Origin: an uncultured Christensenella sp.
Lineage (GTDB): Bacteria; Bacillota; Clostridia; Christensenellales; Borkfalkiaceae
Length of the DNA: 21,365 bases
Direction of reading: 5' to 3'
Assembly: GCA_910585785.1 (NCBI GenBank)
Contig: CAJUEV010000018.1
Coordinates: 1 to 21,365 of the forward strand
Shown: positions 7,728 to 15,119 of the stretch, one piece after another
How positions within the stretch are numbered: the first letter of the stretch is position 1
Layout of the letters: each line of letters starts with the position of its first letter
Notes under the pieces: model-generated
Databases searched by the model: none
Told to the model about the DNA's origin: nothing
The model's input: only the letters and a program-made list of their open reading frames with translations
Position numbers and translations under genes: made by a program

Positions 7728-8106
7728 AACGGTCCTCGGTAATCCTTTTATTTTTAATTTGTTAATTTAATAGTTATATTACTAGTAGTTATTATTAGTA
7801 GGCGGTGTTGAAATGTGTATAACTTTCTGCGTGTGCCGAAAATCATATATATTTTAACAAAAAACAAGTTAAAAAGCAACTGAAATATGTAATTTTTAGT
7901 TGTGGATTACGTTAAATTTTAGGTGGATAAAAAAGGTGAGAAATTGTTGACAAGTTAGCAAGTTTTGTAAAAAACTTAATTTGAATATTTTGAAAAATTT
8001 TTCAAAAAGATAAATTAAAAGTTTTAATTGAAATTATCCACATAATTATTAAGATTGTTTATAACTTTAAGTTGAAATAAAGTGGAAAAAATTATATAAT
8101 TCTTAT
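7728..8106. other. candidate replication-origin region 1 (DnaA boxes, AT-rich)
   Basis: A 379-bp gap between divergent dnaN and rsmG with no gene. It has perfect TTATNCACA-type boxes at 7815-7823 (minus) and 8034-8042 (plus, TTATCCACA), and one-mismatch boxes at 7901-7909 and 7922-7930 (minus). The stretch 7960-8100 is very AT-rich with A and T runs, as expected of an unwinding element. Divergent gene orientation on both sides supports an origin position. Single-mismatch boxes also occur by chance elsewhere, so only the two perfect ones carry weight. Confidence 0.6.
8072..8100 (+). promoter_or_regulatory. promoter of rsmG, start codon 6 nt after the -10 box
   Basis: -35 TTGAAA (8072-8077), 17-nt spacer, perfect -10 TATAAT (8095-8100). 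The rsmG ATG is at 8107, about where transcription should begin, so the mRNA is probably leaderless. Confidence 0.7.
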
Positions 8107-8796
8107 ATGAAAGAAATTTTTGAAAATTACGGCATAAAAATAGCGGAAAACGAGTTAAACAGGTTGGAAACATTCAAAAATCTGTTGTTAGAATATAACG
8201 AAAAGTATAATTTAACCGCCATTAAAGAGGAAAAAGAGATTTATATTAAACATTTTTTGGACAGTATTTTGCCCGAAAAGTTGTTTTTTGAGGGCGCCGA
8301 AGTTGTTGAAATAGGTTCGGGCGGGGGGTTTCCTTCCGTTCCTTTAAAAATTTTGAGGAATGATTTAAAATTTACGTTGATTGAAAGCACGGGAAAAAAG
8401 TGCGATTTTTTGAAAATTGCGGGACAAAATTTAGGCTTTGAAAATTTTGAAGTGCTTAATCTGCGTGCGGAAGACGGGGGGCGCAATGTAAAATTGCGTG
8501 AGAAATTCGATATTTGCACTGCCAGAGCGGTTGCAAAACTCAACACGTTATGCGAATACTGCTTGCCCTTTGTAAAGGTTGGCGGCTTGTTTATAGCGTA
8601 TAAGGGCGATTGTGCGGAAGAACTTGAAGAAAGTAAAAAAGCTATTGAAATTCTGGGCGGAAAAATAGAAAAAGTGCAAACTTACGAATTGCCGGAAAAT
8701 TTTGGAAAAAGGACGGTAATTTCAATAAAAAAGGTAAGCGCCACCCCTTCAAAATACCCGCGCGGCAACGGTAAAGAGAGAAAAAATCCGCTTTGA
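8107..8796 (+). CDS. rsmG: 16S rRNA (guanine527-N7)-methyltransferase RsmG/GidB
   Basis: Methylates N7 of G527 in the 530 loop of 16S rRNA using S-adenosylmethionine. The 229 residues have the family pattern: N-terminal helices with EYNEKYNLTAI and KHFLDSI, the SAM loop VVEIGSGGGFPSVPLKI (67-83), and TARAVAKL plus FIAYKG further on. The start fits the family N-terminus, and no in-frame alternative fits better. There is no Shine-Dalgarno; the ATG sits at the predicted transcription start. A basic 15-residue tail follows the last strand. It usually sits beside mnmG and parA near oriC; mnmG is missing here. The next gene follows after 28 nt. Confidence 0.95.
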   Translation: MKEIFENYGIKIAENELNRLETFKNLLLEYNEKYNLTAIKEEKEIYIKHFLDSILPEKLFFEGAEVVEIGSGGGFPSVPLKILRNDLKFTLIESTGKKCDFLKIAGQNLGFENFEVLNLRAEDGGRNVKLREKFDICTARAVAKLNTLCEYCLPFVKVGGLFIAYKGDCAEELEESKKAIEILGGKIEKVQTYELPENFGKRTVISIKKVSATPSKYPRGNGKERKNPL

Positions 8797-8824
8797 TTTT
8801 ATAAAATAAATAAAAATTTTAAAT

Positions 8825-9274
8825 ATGATTATGAATTGCGCGTTCAGCGGTCACAGAAATTTATTGAAGGAACTTGACGTAAATCTTTTGGACCGCGTTA
8901 TTTTAAACTTAATAAAAACTGGTGTAAAAAACTTTTATTGCGGTATGGCGATAGGTTTTGATTTTATCGCCGCCGAAAGCGTAATTGCGCTTAAAAAGCA
9001 ATACGATATAAAACTGTTTGCCTGCATACCTTGCGAGGGGCAAAGCGAAAGTTATACTCAAAAAAACAAAGAGCGCTATCAACGCATACTTGAATCCTGC
9101 GACGGAGAAATAATTCTTGCGCCATCCTATTATAAAGGTTGTATGTTCGGGCGCGACAGATTTTTGGTGGATAATTGCGGGGTTTTGGTAAGTTTTTTGC
9201 GAAAAAAAAGCGGCGGAACTTACTATACCGTAAAATACGCCGAAAGAAAAAATATAAAAATAATTCAACTTTAA
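8825..9274 (+). CDS. SLOG-superfamily protein, DUF1273 (YpsA-like)
   Basis: 149 residues with the whole DUF1273 pattern: FSGHR near the start (7-11), CGMAIGFDFIAAESV (39-53), FACIPCEGQ, KERYQRIL, GCMFGRDRFLVDN and SGGTYYTVKYA near the end. The Rossmann-like SLOG fold binds nucleotide-derived ligands; the true ligand of this family is not established, although Bacillus YpsA affects cell division. It has no clear ribosome site and starts at ATG 8825 or ATG 8831, which cannot be separated. It is probably co-transcribed with rsmG, 28 nt upstream. A terminator follows. Confidence 0.85.
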   Translation: MIMNCAFSGHRNLLKELDVNLLDRVILNLIKTGVKNFYCGMAIGFDFIAAESVIALKKQYDIKLFACIPCEGQSESYTQKNKERYQRILESCDGEIILAPSYYKGCMFGRDRFLVDNCGVLVSFLRKKSGGTYYTVKYAERKNIKIIQL

Positions 9275-9286
9275 ATTTTATTCAAG

Positions 9287-9309
9287 CCCGCCTTCCGGCG
9301 GGTTTTTTT
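9287..9309 (+). terminator. terminator after the SLOG gene
   Basis: Stem CCCGCC (9287-9292) / GGCGGG (9297-9302) with a TTCC loop, then seven T. The T-run overlaps the stop codon of the convergent yyaC gene. Confidence 0.9.
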
Positions 9310-9877
9310 ATATGCAGTTTTTGCGCAGTTCGGCGCGACGGTTTTGAAGGGCTTCAAGAATGTATGATGAAATTCCGTCCGCAATAATTTCCGCCATTTT
9401 GTAAACTATGTTAAGTCTTGTCGCAGAAAAAAGCGAATAGTTAAACATAGACCTTTCGGCAACAATTCCCATTATGGAAATATCGCCGACTTTTGAAAGT
9501 TTTTTGTTTGCTCCGCTGCCGGGTTTTATTCCCCGCTTGCAAAGTTTAATCAATCCGATGTCGCCCGCAAGACCTACCGCGGCGTCGACGGCTATTATGG
9601 GGCTGCCAGGGTGAGTTGAACGGAGAAACTCGTTCATATATTTTACTTCGTGCGCGGTTATTGGTTTTGCCAAAGTTCCGTAAACGTAGCAATTTAAGCC
9701 TGCAAGTCTTTCTTTCAATTTTGTGCCGGTAACGGGGCCTAGACTGTCGCCCACCGATAAATCGCTGCCGATGCACAATATGACGGGAACGGCAGAAGTA
9801 TCCTGCAACATTTTCTTTAAAGAAAGGCAAACCCCGCCGGAAGCCATTGCATTATATAAGTTGAACGAAAATTCCAT
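9308..9877 (-). CDS. yyaC: YyaC-family sporulation protein (DUF1256)
   Basis: 189 residues matching YyaC, a spore-former protein with a protease-like fold related to the germination protease. Bacillus homologues lie next to parB and are expressed in the forespore. Visible motifs are the nucleophile-region-like ILCIGSDLSVGDSLGP, YGTLAKPITAHEV, and IIAVDAAVG, then GSGANKKLSKVGD. I moved the start from an in-frame codon at 9931 to ATG 9877 because GGAGG (9886-9890) lies 8 nt upstream and the extra 18 residues are not family-like. A possible sigma-F-like promoter lies just upstream. It sits between the two DnaA-box regions. Confidence 0.9.
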   Translation of the reverse strand: MEFSFNLYNAMASGGVCLSLKKMLQDTSAVPVILCIGSDLSVGDSLGPVTGTKLKERLAGLNCYVYGTLAKPITAHEVKYMNEFLRSTHPGSPIIAVDAAVGLAGDIGLIKLCKRGIKPGSGANKKLSKVGDISIMGIVAERSMFNYSLFSATRLNIVYKMAEIIADGISSYILEALQNRRAELRKNCI

Positions 9878-9894
9878 AACTGTAACCTCCGGCA

Positions 9895-9924
9895 AATTAT
9901 TGACCAAAACTCCGTAAATTATAA
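9895..9924 (-). promoter_or_regulatory. possible sigma-F-like promoter of yyaC
   Basis: Minus strand: TTATA (9920-9924), 15-nt spacer, GTCAATAATT (9895-9904), compared with the Bacillus sigma-F pattern GYATA-N15-GGNNANANT. One mismatch in each box. The predicted start would leave a very short leader. The GTCAATAA word is shared with the spoIIR upstream region. Confidence 0.25.
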
Positions 9925-10220
9925 TACGCAAAATAAATTAGGCTTGACATTTATCAAAATTTATTAATTTTGCGGCGCAAAAAATTATTTTTAAAAATGT
10001 TATCCACATTTCCACACTTTTAAACGGCGCAAGTTTATAACAATGGCGCATTTTATCCACAAAAAAGGGGTAAAATACAGTGTATAGGGGTATGGTTAAG
10101 GTTTTTTAATATAAATTTCAAAAAATAATCCACATATTTAACATAATAAGCATAAAATTAAGGCAAAATTATCCCCTTTTTGAAAAAATTATCCACATTA
10201 CCATTTTTTGCCGCGCTTTA

Positions 10221-10236
10221 CGTTTCACGTGAAACG
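10221..10236. other. parS site (ParB binding)
   Basis: The perfect palindrome CGTTTCACGTGAAACG differs from the Bacillus consensus TGTTTCACGTGAAACA only in its outermost bases. The inner 14 bases are identical. Confidence 0.93.
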
Positions 10237-10263
10237 TTTAAAAAGTCAAAAAATTTGGTTGAA

Positions 10264-10279
10264 AGTTCCACGGGAAACA
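10264..10279. other. degenerate parS-like site
   Basis: AGTTCCACGGGAAACA: the inner 14 bases differ at two positions from GTTTCACGTGAAAC. It lies 27 bp from the perfect site. It could be a weak second ParB site. Confidence 0.45.
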
Positions 10280-10428
10280 TTTTTTAAATAAAAAGCAGTG
10301 TAGCGCAAGTAAATTTAATCATATTTTTATTACAAAATTAAAAAATCAGGTAGATTAAAGCCGTGAAAAACAGCGGTTTATACAATGTAAAAATTGTGTG
10401 ATAATAACGTAATTTTAGGGCTAAATAC

Positions 10429-10457
10429 TTGAAAAGTACGGTATTATGTGTTAGAAT
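10429..10457 (+). promoter_or_regulatory. sigma-A promoter of ftsH (and probably parAB)
   Basis: -35 TTGAAA (10429-10434), 17-nt spacer, -10 TAGAAT (10452-10457), 40 nt before the ftsH start. Confidence 0.75.
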
Positions 10458-10496
10458 CATACTTGGTTACTTATCAAACAGTAAAGGAGCAGTATT

Positions 10497-12560
10497 TTGA
10501 ACAAAAAAGGCAAATTAATAATGGGGCTGATAGCCTTTGCGCTTGTTGCCGTGGCGGCGGTAATGCTAATTTTAAACACCGTTAACCGTGCCAACGAGAT
10601 TGGCTTCCCCGAATTTAAGACGTACGTTGAAAATATTCAGTACTTCAAGGAAGACGAGAACGGAAAAATGGTTCCCAACCTTGACGAAGACGGCGCAATA
10701 GTAAGCAGGTTTGTTTTTGACGAAAACGGCGACCCCGTCAAGCTGGATAGCGAATATTATGTAAATAAAGACGGCGCAATAGTTAAAAAAGTTAAATCAA
10801 ATAAGGGCGCAGAAAAAGAAGTACCGCTTGTAGTCATCTGGAAATTAAATATAGGTATATATAAATTCAGCGGAAAGGCAAACACGGGCAACGTTTTTGC
10901 TTACGGACCTTCGGCGTACGGCTCGCTTGATTCCGAAATAATAAAGGTGTGGGAACAATTCGGCGTTGATTACGATTATACCAACCCCAACGCCAACAGC
11001 TGGGTTTCAACGCTGTTCACCGTACTTTCGCTTGTAATTGTTTGCGTGGTATTTTTCCTTATTATTCGCTCTACAATGGGTGGCAACGGCAAAATTATGA
11101 GTTTTGCCAAGACTAAGGCGAGAGTTTCCACAAATATTAAAGTGCGCTTTAACGACGTGGCGGGCGCAGAAGAAGAAAAGGTTGAACTTGCCGAAGTGGT
11201 AGAGTTTTTGCGCCAGCCCAAAAAGTTTTCCGATTTAGGGGCGCGTATTCCCAAAGGCGTGCTTTTGGTAGGTCCTCCTGGAACGGGTAAAACATTGTTT
11301 GCAAAGGCTGTTGCAGGCGAAGCGGGCGTTCCGTTCTTTTCGGTTTCCGGTTCTGACTTCGTAGAAATGTACGTCGGCGTAGGTGCCTCGCGCGTACGCG
11401 ACCTATTTGAAATGGCAAAGAAAAACCAGCCTTGCATAATTTTTATAGACGAAATTGACGCTGTCGGCAGACACCGCGGAGCGGGCTTAGGCGGCGGCAA
11501 CGACGAAAGAGAGCAAACGTTGAACCAGATTCTCGTTCAGATGGACGGGTTTGAATCTAATGAAGGCGTAATTGTTATGGCGGCGACAAACCGTGCGGAT
11601 ATACTTGACCCCGCTTTGATGAGACCCGGCCGCTTTGACAGACAAATTTTTGTAAACCTTCCCGACGTCAAGGGCAGAGAGCAGATTTTGAAAGTTCACG
11701 CACGCAATAAACCGATATCGCCCGACGTCAACTTTAAAACGGTTGCCAGAATTACCGCTGGTTTTTCCGGTGCCGACCTTGCAAACCTGTTGAACGAGGC
11801 TGCAATACTTGCCGCGCGCGCGGATAAGAAGTTTATAGGCAACGTAGAACTTTACGAAGGCGTAAACAAAGTTTTGATGGGTCCGCAGAAAAAGAGCCGC
11901 GTTGTAACCGAAAGCGACAAGAGAATTACCGCTTATCACGAAGCGGGACACGCGATACTTGCAAAACTCTGCGAAAATTGCGACCCCGTGCAGGAAGTTT
12001 CTATTATTCCCCGCGGAAACGCCGCAGGCTATACAATGACACGTCCGGACAGCGACGACTCGCATATGACTAAAAATAAAATTACCGACTTCATTTGTAT
12101 GGCTTTGGGCGGGCGCGTAGCGGAAGAACTTGTAATTAAGGATATTACTACGGGCGCTTCAAACGATTTGGAACGCGTTACCGAAATGGCTAAACGTATG
12201 GTTACCGAATGGGGTATGAGCGACAAGCTTGGACTTATGACCTACGGAAGCAACTCGCAAACGGTATTTTTGGGCAAAGATATGGAAACGCACAACGCAT
12301 ATTCCGACGAAACCGCAAGGTCTATTGACGAGGAAATGCACGCGATTATTGAAGGTGCGCATAGCCGCGCAACTAAGTTGCTTACCGAAAAACGTTCCGT
12401 TTTGGACAATATGGCAAGGGTGCTTATTGAACGCGAAACTATTTACACCGAAGAAGTGGATATGCTTATGGACGGCAAATCTCATACGGAAGTTATGCAG
12501 TTTATGGACGAACAGGACGAAAAGCACGCCGAAAATCCTTTCAAAAAGTTTGAAGGCTAA
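10497..12560 (+). CDS. ftsH: ATP-dependent zinc metalloprotease FtsH
   Basis: A membrane-anchored hexameric AAA protease that degrades misfolded membrane proteins and short-lived regulators. The 687 residues include a membrane segment (8-27), an outward domain (30-165), a second membrane segment (169-190), and an AAA domain with Walker A GPPGTGKT (259-266), Walker B IIFIDEID (314-321) and the second region of homology TNR...RPGRFDR (364-382). The zinc site is HEAGH (481-485) with Asp557 in ASNDLER as third ligand. The start is TTG with a strong AAAGGAG (10483-10489) 7 nt upstream. The outward domain contains three or four short Asp/Glu-Asn-Gly-type repeats (52-95) not usual for FtsH. It lies between the origin region and parA, 45 nt upstream. 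Confidence 0.97.
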   Translation: MNKKGKLIMGLIAFALVAVAAVMLILNTVNRANEIGFPEFKTYVENIQYFKEDENGKMVPNLDEDGAIVSRFVFDENGDPVKLDSEYYVNKDGAIVKKVKSNKGAEKEVPLVVIWKLNIGIYKFSGKANTGNVFAYGPSAYGSLDSEIIKVWEQFGVDYDYTNPNANSWVSTLFTVLSLVIVCVVFFLIIRSTMGGNGKIMSFAKTKARVSTNIKVRFNDVAGAEEEKVELAEVVEFLRQPKKFSDLGARIPKGVLLVGPPGTGKTLFAKAVAGEAGVPFFSVSGSDFVEMYVGVGASRVRDLFEMAKKNQPCIIFIDEIDAVGRHRGAGLGGGNDEREQTLNQILVQMDGFESNEGVIVMAATNRADILDPALMRPGRFDRQIFVNLPDVKGREQILKVHARNKPISPDVNFKTVARITAGFSGADLANLLNEAAILAARADKKFIGNVELYEGVNKVLMGPQKKSRVVTESDKRITAYHEAGHAILAKLCENCDPVQEVSIIPRGNAAGYTMTRPDSDDSHMTKNKITDFICMALGGRVAEELVIKDITTGASNDLERVTEMAKRMVTEWGMSDKLGLMTYGSNSQTVFLGKDMETHNAYSDETARSIDEEMHAIIEGAHSRATKLLTEKRSVLDNMARVLIERETIYTEEVDMLMDGKSHTEVMQFMDEQDEKHAENPFKKFEG

Positions 12561-12576
12561 TTGGTTAAGAGAGAAA

Positions 12577-12592
12577 AGTTTCCCGTGAAACG
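12577..12592. other. parS-like site between ftsH and parA
   Basis: The core GTTTCCCGTGAAAC (12578-12591) differs from the parS core GTTTCACGTGAAAC at one base. It sits in the 45-nt gap directly upstream of the parA ribosome site, so ParB binding here could also affect parAB expression (inference). Confidence 0.65.
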
Positions 12593-12605
12593 GAAAGGTT
12601 GAGTT

Positions 12606-13370
12606 ATGGGTAAAATCATATCTTTTTCAAATAAAAAGGGCGGCGTCGGTAAGACGACAACTGCCATAAATATGGCGGCTTACTGCGCCGACCTTGGTAA
12701 AAAAGTGTTGCTTATCGACATTGATTCGCAAGGCAACGCCACAACGGGGCTGGGTTTTTCCAAAAGCGCTTTAAAAAAATCCGTTTACAACGTTTTAATT
12801 GAGGACGACAACATTGCCGGCAATATTTTGCCCACACAGGTTAAATTGCTGGATATACTTCCCGCCAACGTCGATTTGACGGGGGCGGAAGTAGACCTTG
12901 TCTATAAAAAGAACCGCGAACGGATTTTGAAAACCGCTTTGGAAAAAATCCGTAACGACTACGACTACATATTTATCGATTGTCCGCCTTCGCTGGGATT
13001 GCTTACAATAAACGCGTGGGTTTCTTCCGACTCGGTTATTATACCTTTGCAAAGCGAATATTACGCCTTGGAAGGGGTAAGCCAGCTTATGAACACAATT
13101 GCAATGGTCCGCCAACACCTAAACCCCAACTTGCAGATTGAAGGGGTGGTTATAACTATGTACGACGGCAGGGCTTTGATATCAAAGCAGATTACGGCGG
13201 AAATTAAAAAGTTTTTCAAAAATAAACTTTACGAAATTATTATTCCACGCAACGTACGTCTGTCCGAGGCCCCCAGCCACGGCGTGCCCATAATGCTGCA
13301 CGACCCGAAGTGCGTGGGAGCGAGGGCGTATAAGGCGCTTGCGGAAGAATTTTTGTCCAAACAAAGATAA
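12606..13370 (+). CDS. parA: chromosome-partitioning ATPase ParA/Soj
   Basis: A deviant-Walker ATPase that binds DNA as an ATP dimer, is stimulated by ParB, and drives origin segregation; in Bacillus it also modulates DnaA. At 254 residues it is of the short chromosomal type without an N-terminal HTH. The deviant Walker A is KKGGVGKTT (10-18). DIDSQGNAT follows (38-46) with the switch Asp40, and Walker B is YIFIDCPPS. RNVRLSEAPSHG near the C-terminus is typical of chromosomal Soj. A weak ribosome site (GGAAAGG) lies before the ATG. It is followed by parB after 125 nt and preceded by a parS-like site. Confidence 0.96.
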   Translation: MGKIISFSNKKGGVGKTTTAINMAAYCADLGKKVLLIDIDSQGNATTGLGFSKSALKKSVYNVLIEDDNIAGNILPTQVKLLDILPANVDLTGAEVDLVYKKNRERILKTALEKIRNDYDYIFIDCPPSLGLLTINAWVSSDSVIIPLQSEYYALEGVSQLMNTIAMVRQHLNPNLQIEGVVITMYDGRALISKQITAEIKKFFKNKLYEIIIPRNVRLSEAPSHGVPIMLHDPKCVGARAYKALAEEFLSKQR

Positions 13371-13495
13371 ACGTATATAAAACAAATAATTAATCGTAAA
13401 AAGTTGACGACGGTATAACCCGCTAACCGCGTTGCAAATTAAGTTTAAACACCGAAAGAGAGAAAAAAAGTTATTTTACTATAAGGAGCGAAAAT

Positions 13496-14407
13496 ATGGC
13501 AAAAGGCTTAGGAAAGGGCTTGGACGCCCTGTTCGAGGAGACGGACGCCGCCTTCGAGCAGTCCTTCGAACACAGAAGCGCCTTCGATTATACCGAAGAA
13601 GAACGCGCAAACGCGCAGGAAATGGCGCTTAACAAAATTCACGCTAATCCAAACCAGCCGCGTAAAAATTTTGACGAACAAGCGCTGAAAGAACTTGCCA
13701 ATTCCATACAGCAGCACGGCGTAATTATGCCGATAGTCGTAAACGACAACAAAGACGGAACGTATATGATTATCGCGGGCGAACGTCGTTACCGCGCGTG
13801 CAAGCTTGCGGGCAGGAACACCATTCCGGTGGTTATCAGGCAGTATTCGCAAAGAGAAATAAAAGAAATTTCGCTTATAGAAAATCTGCAAAGGGAAGAT
13901 TTAAACCCCATAGAAGCCGCCACCGCGATGAAGCAGCTTATGATTGACTATAAACTTACGCAGGACGATTTGGCTGAACGCATAGGCAAGTCCCGTCCCG
14001 CCGTTGCAAACACGTTGAGGCTGCTTAACCTTTGTCCCGAAGTTATGATGATGGTGGCGGAGGGAAGGCTTTCCGCCGGTCACGCAAGAACGCTTGTGCC
14101 CCTTCCCGCGGAGGAGCAGATTCAGTTTGCGCAAGACACAATCAAAGGGCAGCACTCCGTGCGCGAACTTGAAAAAAAAGTGCGCGCCTATAATATTCCT
14201 TCCGAAGTGTTGGAGGAGCGCAAAAAGAAAAAACGTGCGCTTGCCTCTATCGAACTTAAACAACTTGTCGAAAGAATGCGCTATACCTTCCGTACGAAGG
14301 TAAGCCTTATAGGTACCGAAAAGAAGGGGCGCATATATATAGACTATTATTCTCGTGACGATTTGGACAGGATAGCCGAAATTCTGGACATTATAGACAA
14401 GCAGTAA
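13496..14407 (+). CDS. parB: chromosome-partitioning protein ParB/Spo0J
   Basis: A CTP-dependent clamp that loads at parS and slides on DNA. The 303 residues begin with the basic ParA-stimulating peptide MAKGLGKGLDALF. The CTP-binding domain (about 47-120) has NPNQPRKNF and the GERRYRA motif (95-101), followed by ENLQRED (129-135). A central helix-turn-helix (about 155-178, LTQDDLAERIGKSRPAVANT) recognises parS, and a C-terminal dimerisation region ends the protein. A strong AAGGAG site precedes the ATG. The 125-nt gap after parA contains no clear promoter, so the two are probably co-transcribed. Its sites at 10221, 10264 and 12577 are all within 4 kb. Confidence 0.97.
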   Translation: MAKGLGKGLDALFEETDAAFEQSFEHRSAFDYTEEERANAQEMALNKIHANPNQPRKNFDEQALKELANSIQQHGVIMPIVVNDNKDGTYMIIAGERRYRACKLAGRNTIPVVIRQYSQREIKEISLIENLQREDLNPIEAATAMKQLMIDYKLTQDDLAERIGKSRPAVANTLRLLNLCPEVMMMVAEGRLSAGHARTLVPLPAEEQIQFAQDTIKGQHSVRELEKKVRAYNIPSEVLEERKKKKRALASIELKQLVERMRYTFRTKVSLIGTEKKGRIYIDYYSRDDLDRIAEILDIIDKQ

Positions 14408-14452
14408 TTATATTCGGTTGAAAAGTTTTTAAAAATAAAATAATTTGCAGAA

Positions 14453-14484
14453 CAGCCCCCGCGCCAAGGTAGGCGCGGGGGCTG
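14453..14484. terminator. strong hairpin after parB (possible terminator)
   Basis: Perfect 13-bp GC-rich stem 14453-14465 / 14472-14484 with a 6-nt loop. No T-run follows on the plus strand, so it is not a standard intrinsic terminator. It may block 3' decay of the parB mRNA or terminate by another mechanism. The rest of 14408-14630 holds only the next gene's promoter and a small leader hairpin. Confidence 0.5.
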
Positions 14485-14560
14485 ATTAAACCGTAGGTTG
14501 ATAAAGTTTACAACGTTTGGTTTAGTAAATAAGGGAGCAAACAACTTTTGTTACGTGTAC

Positions 14561-14589
14561 TTTAAACTCGTTTCGCGGTAAAATATAAT
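14561..14589 (+). promoter_or_regulatory. promoter of the XRE regulator pair
   Basis: -35 TTTAAA (14561-14566), 17-nt spacer, -10 TATAAT (14584-14589). A hairpin with stem ACGCCC / GGGCGT (14596-14615) occupies the leader right before the AAGGAG ribosome site (14617-14622). Confidence 0.6.
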
Positions 14590-14630
14590 CATTAAACGCC
14601 CCGAAAAACGGGCGTCAAGGAGAATGAATT

Positions 14631-15119
14631 ATGAACAGTTTAGGTGAAAGAATATCATATTACCGCAAAAAAGCGGGAATGACGCAGGAGCAACTTGCCG
14701 AAAAGTGCTCGGTTACCGCGCAGGCGGTTTCAAAATGGGAAAACGATTTGACGGCGCCGGATATAAGTTTGATTGCGCCGCTTGCAAAGTTATTTTCAAT
14801 TACCTGTGACGAATTTTTGGGAGTGCAGAGGGCTGAAACAGCCGCAGTGGCGCCCGAACTTGTAAATTTAAACGCAATGCTGCTTAAATTGAAGGTTGAC
14901 AGCGCGAAAGGCGACAAGGTAAACATCAACTTTCCGCTTTCCATTGCCGAAGTTGTGCTAAAAAGCGGAATTATAAAGACAAAAGGCGGCGAAAGTTTAA
15001 GCGGAATCGAAAATATCGATTTAGAGCAGATTGTATCTCTTGTAAAATTAGGCGCGGTGGGCAAACTTATGGACGTGCAGTCCGCCGACGGCGACGTCGT
15101 GGAGATTTGGGTGGAATGA
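14631..15119 (+). CDS. XRE-family regulator with C-terminal YvlB-like domain
   Basis: 162 residues. Residues 4-61 form a Cro/CI helix-turn-helix with the pattern MTQEQLAEKCSVTAQAVSKWE and PDISLIAPLAKLF. The C-terminal half (about 80-162) is a small alpha/beta unit: a strand pair LLKLKVDSAKGDKVNINFPL, a helix IDLEQIVSLVKLG, and a final strand pair LMDVQSADGDVVEIWVE. This resembles the short domain seen in YvlB-type proteins; the match is from memory and moderate. It has a strong ribosome site, its own promoter, and a stop overlapping the next ATG by ATGA. Likely role: local transcription regulator whose C-terminal domain pairs with the small neighbour. Targets unknown. Confidence 0.8.
   Translation: MNSLGERISYYRKKAGMTQEQLAEKCSVTAQAVSKWENDLTAPDISLIAPLAKLFSITCDEFLGVQRAETAAVAPELVNLNAMLLKLKVDSAKGDKVNINFPLSIAEVVLKSGIIKTKGGESLSGIENIDLEQIVSLVKLGAVGKLMDVQSADGDVVEIWVE

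Larger units (their letters stand above)
9932..10496. other. candidate replication-origin region 2 (DnaA-box cluster plus parS)
   Basis: A 565-bp gap with no gene. Perfect TTATCCACA boxes on the plus strand lie at 10000-10008, 10053-10061 and 10189-10197, and a one-mismatch box at 10126-10134, all in the same orientation and 53-73 bp apart. AT-rich tracts surround them. A parS palindrome (10221-10236) and a degenerate second one (10264-10279) follow. The last 70 bp hold the ftsH promoter. This is the densest DnaA-box cluster in the window and my preferred oriC candidate, possibly acting together with region 1. Confidence 0.75.

Noticed and set aside
9166..9174. DnaA-box-like GGTGGATAA inside the DUF1273 gene
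   Set aside because: One mismatch, isolated and coding, although it lies between the two origin regions.
14596..14622. Leader hairpin before the XRE regulator as a riboswitch or attenuator
   Set aside because: A single 6-bp stem without T-run or alternative pairing; too little to support a switch.
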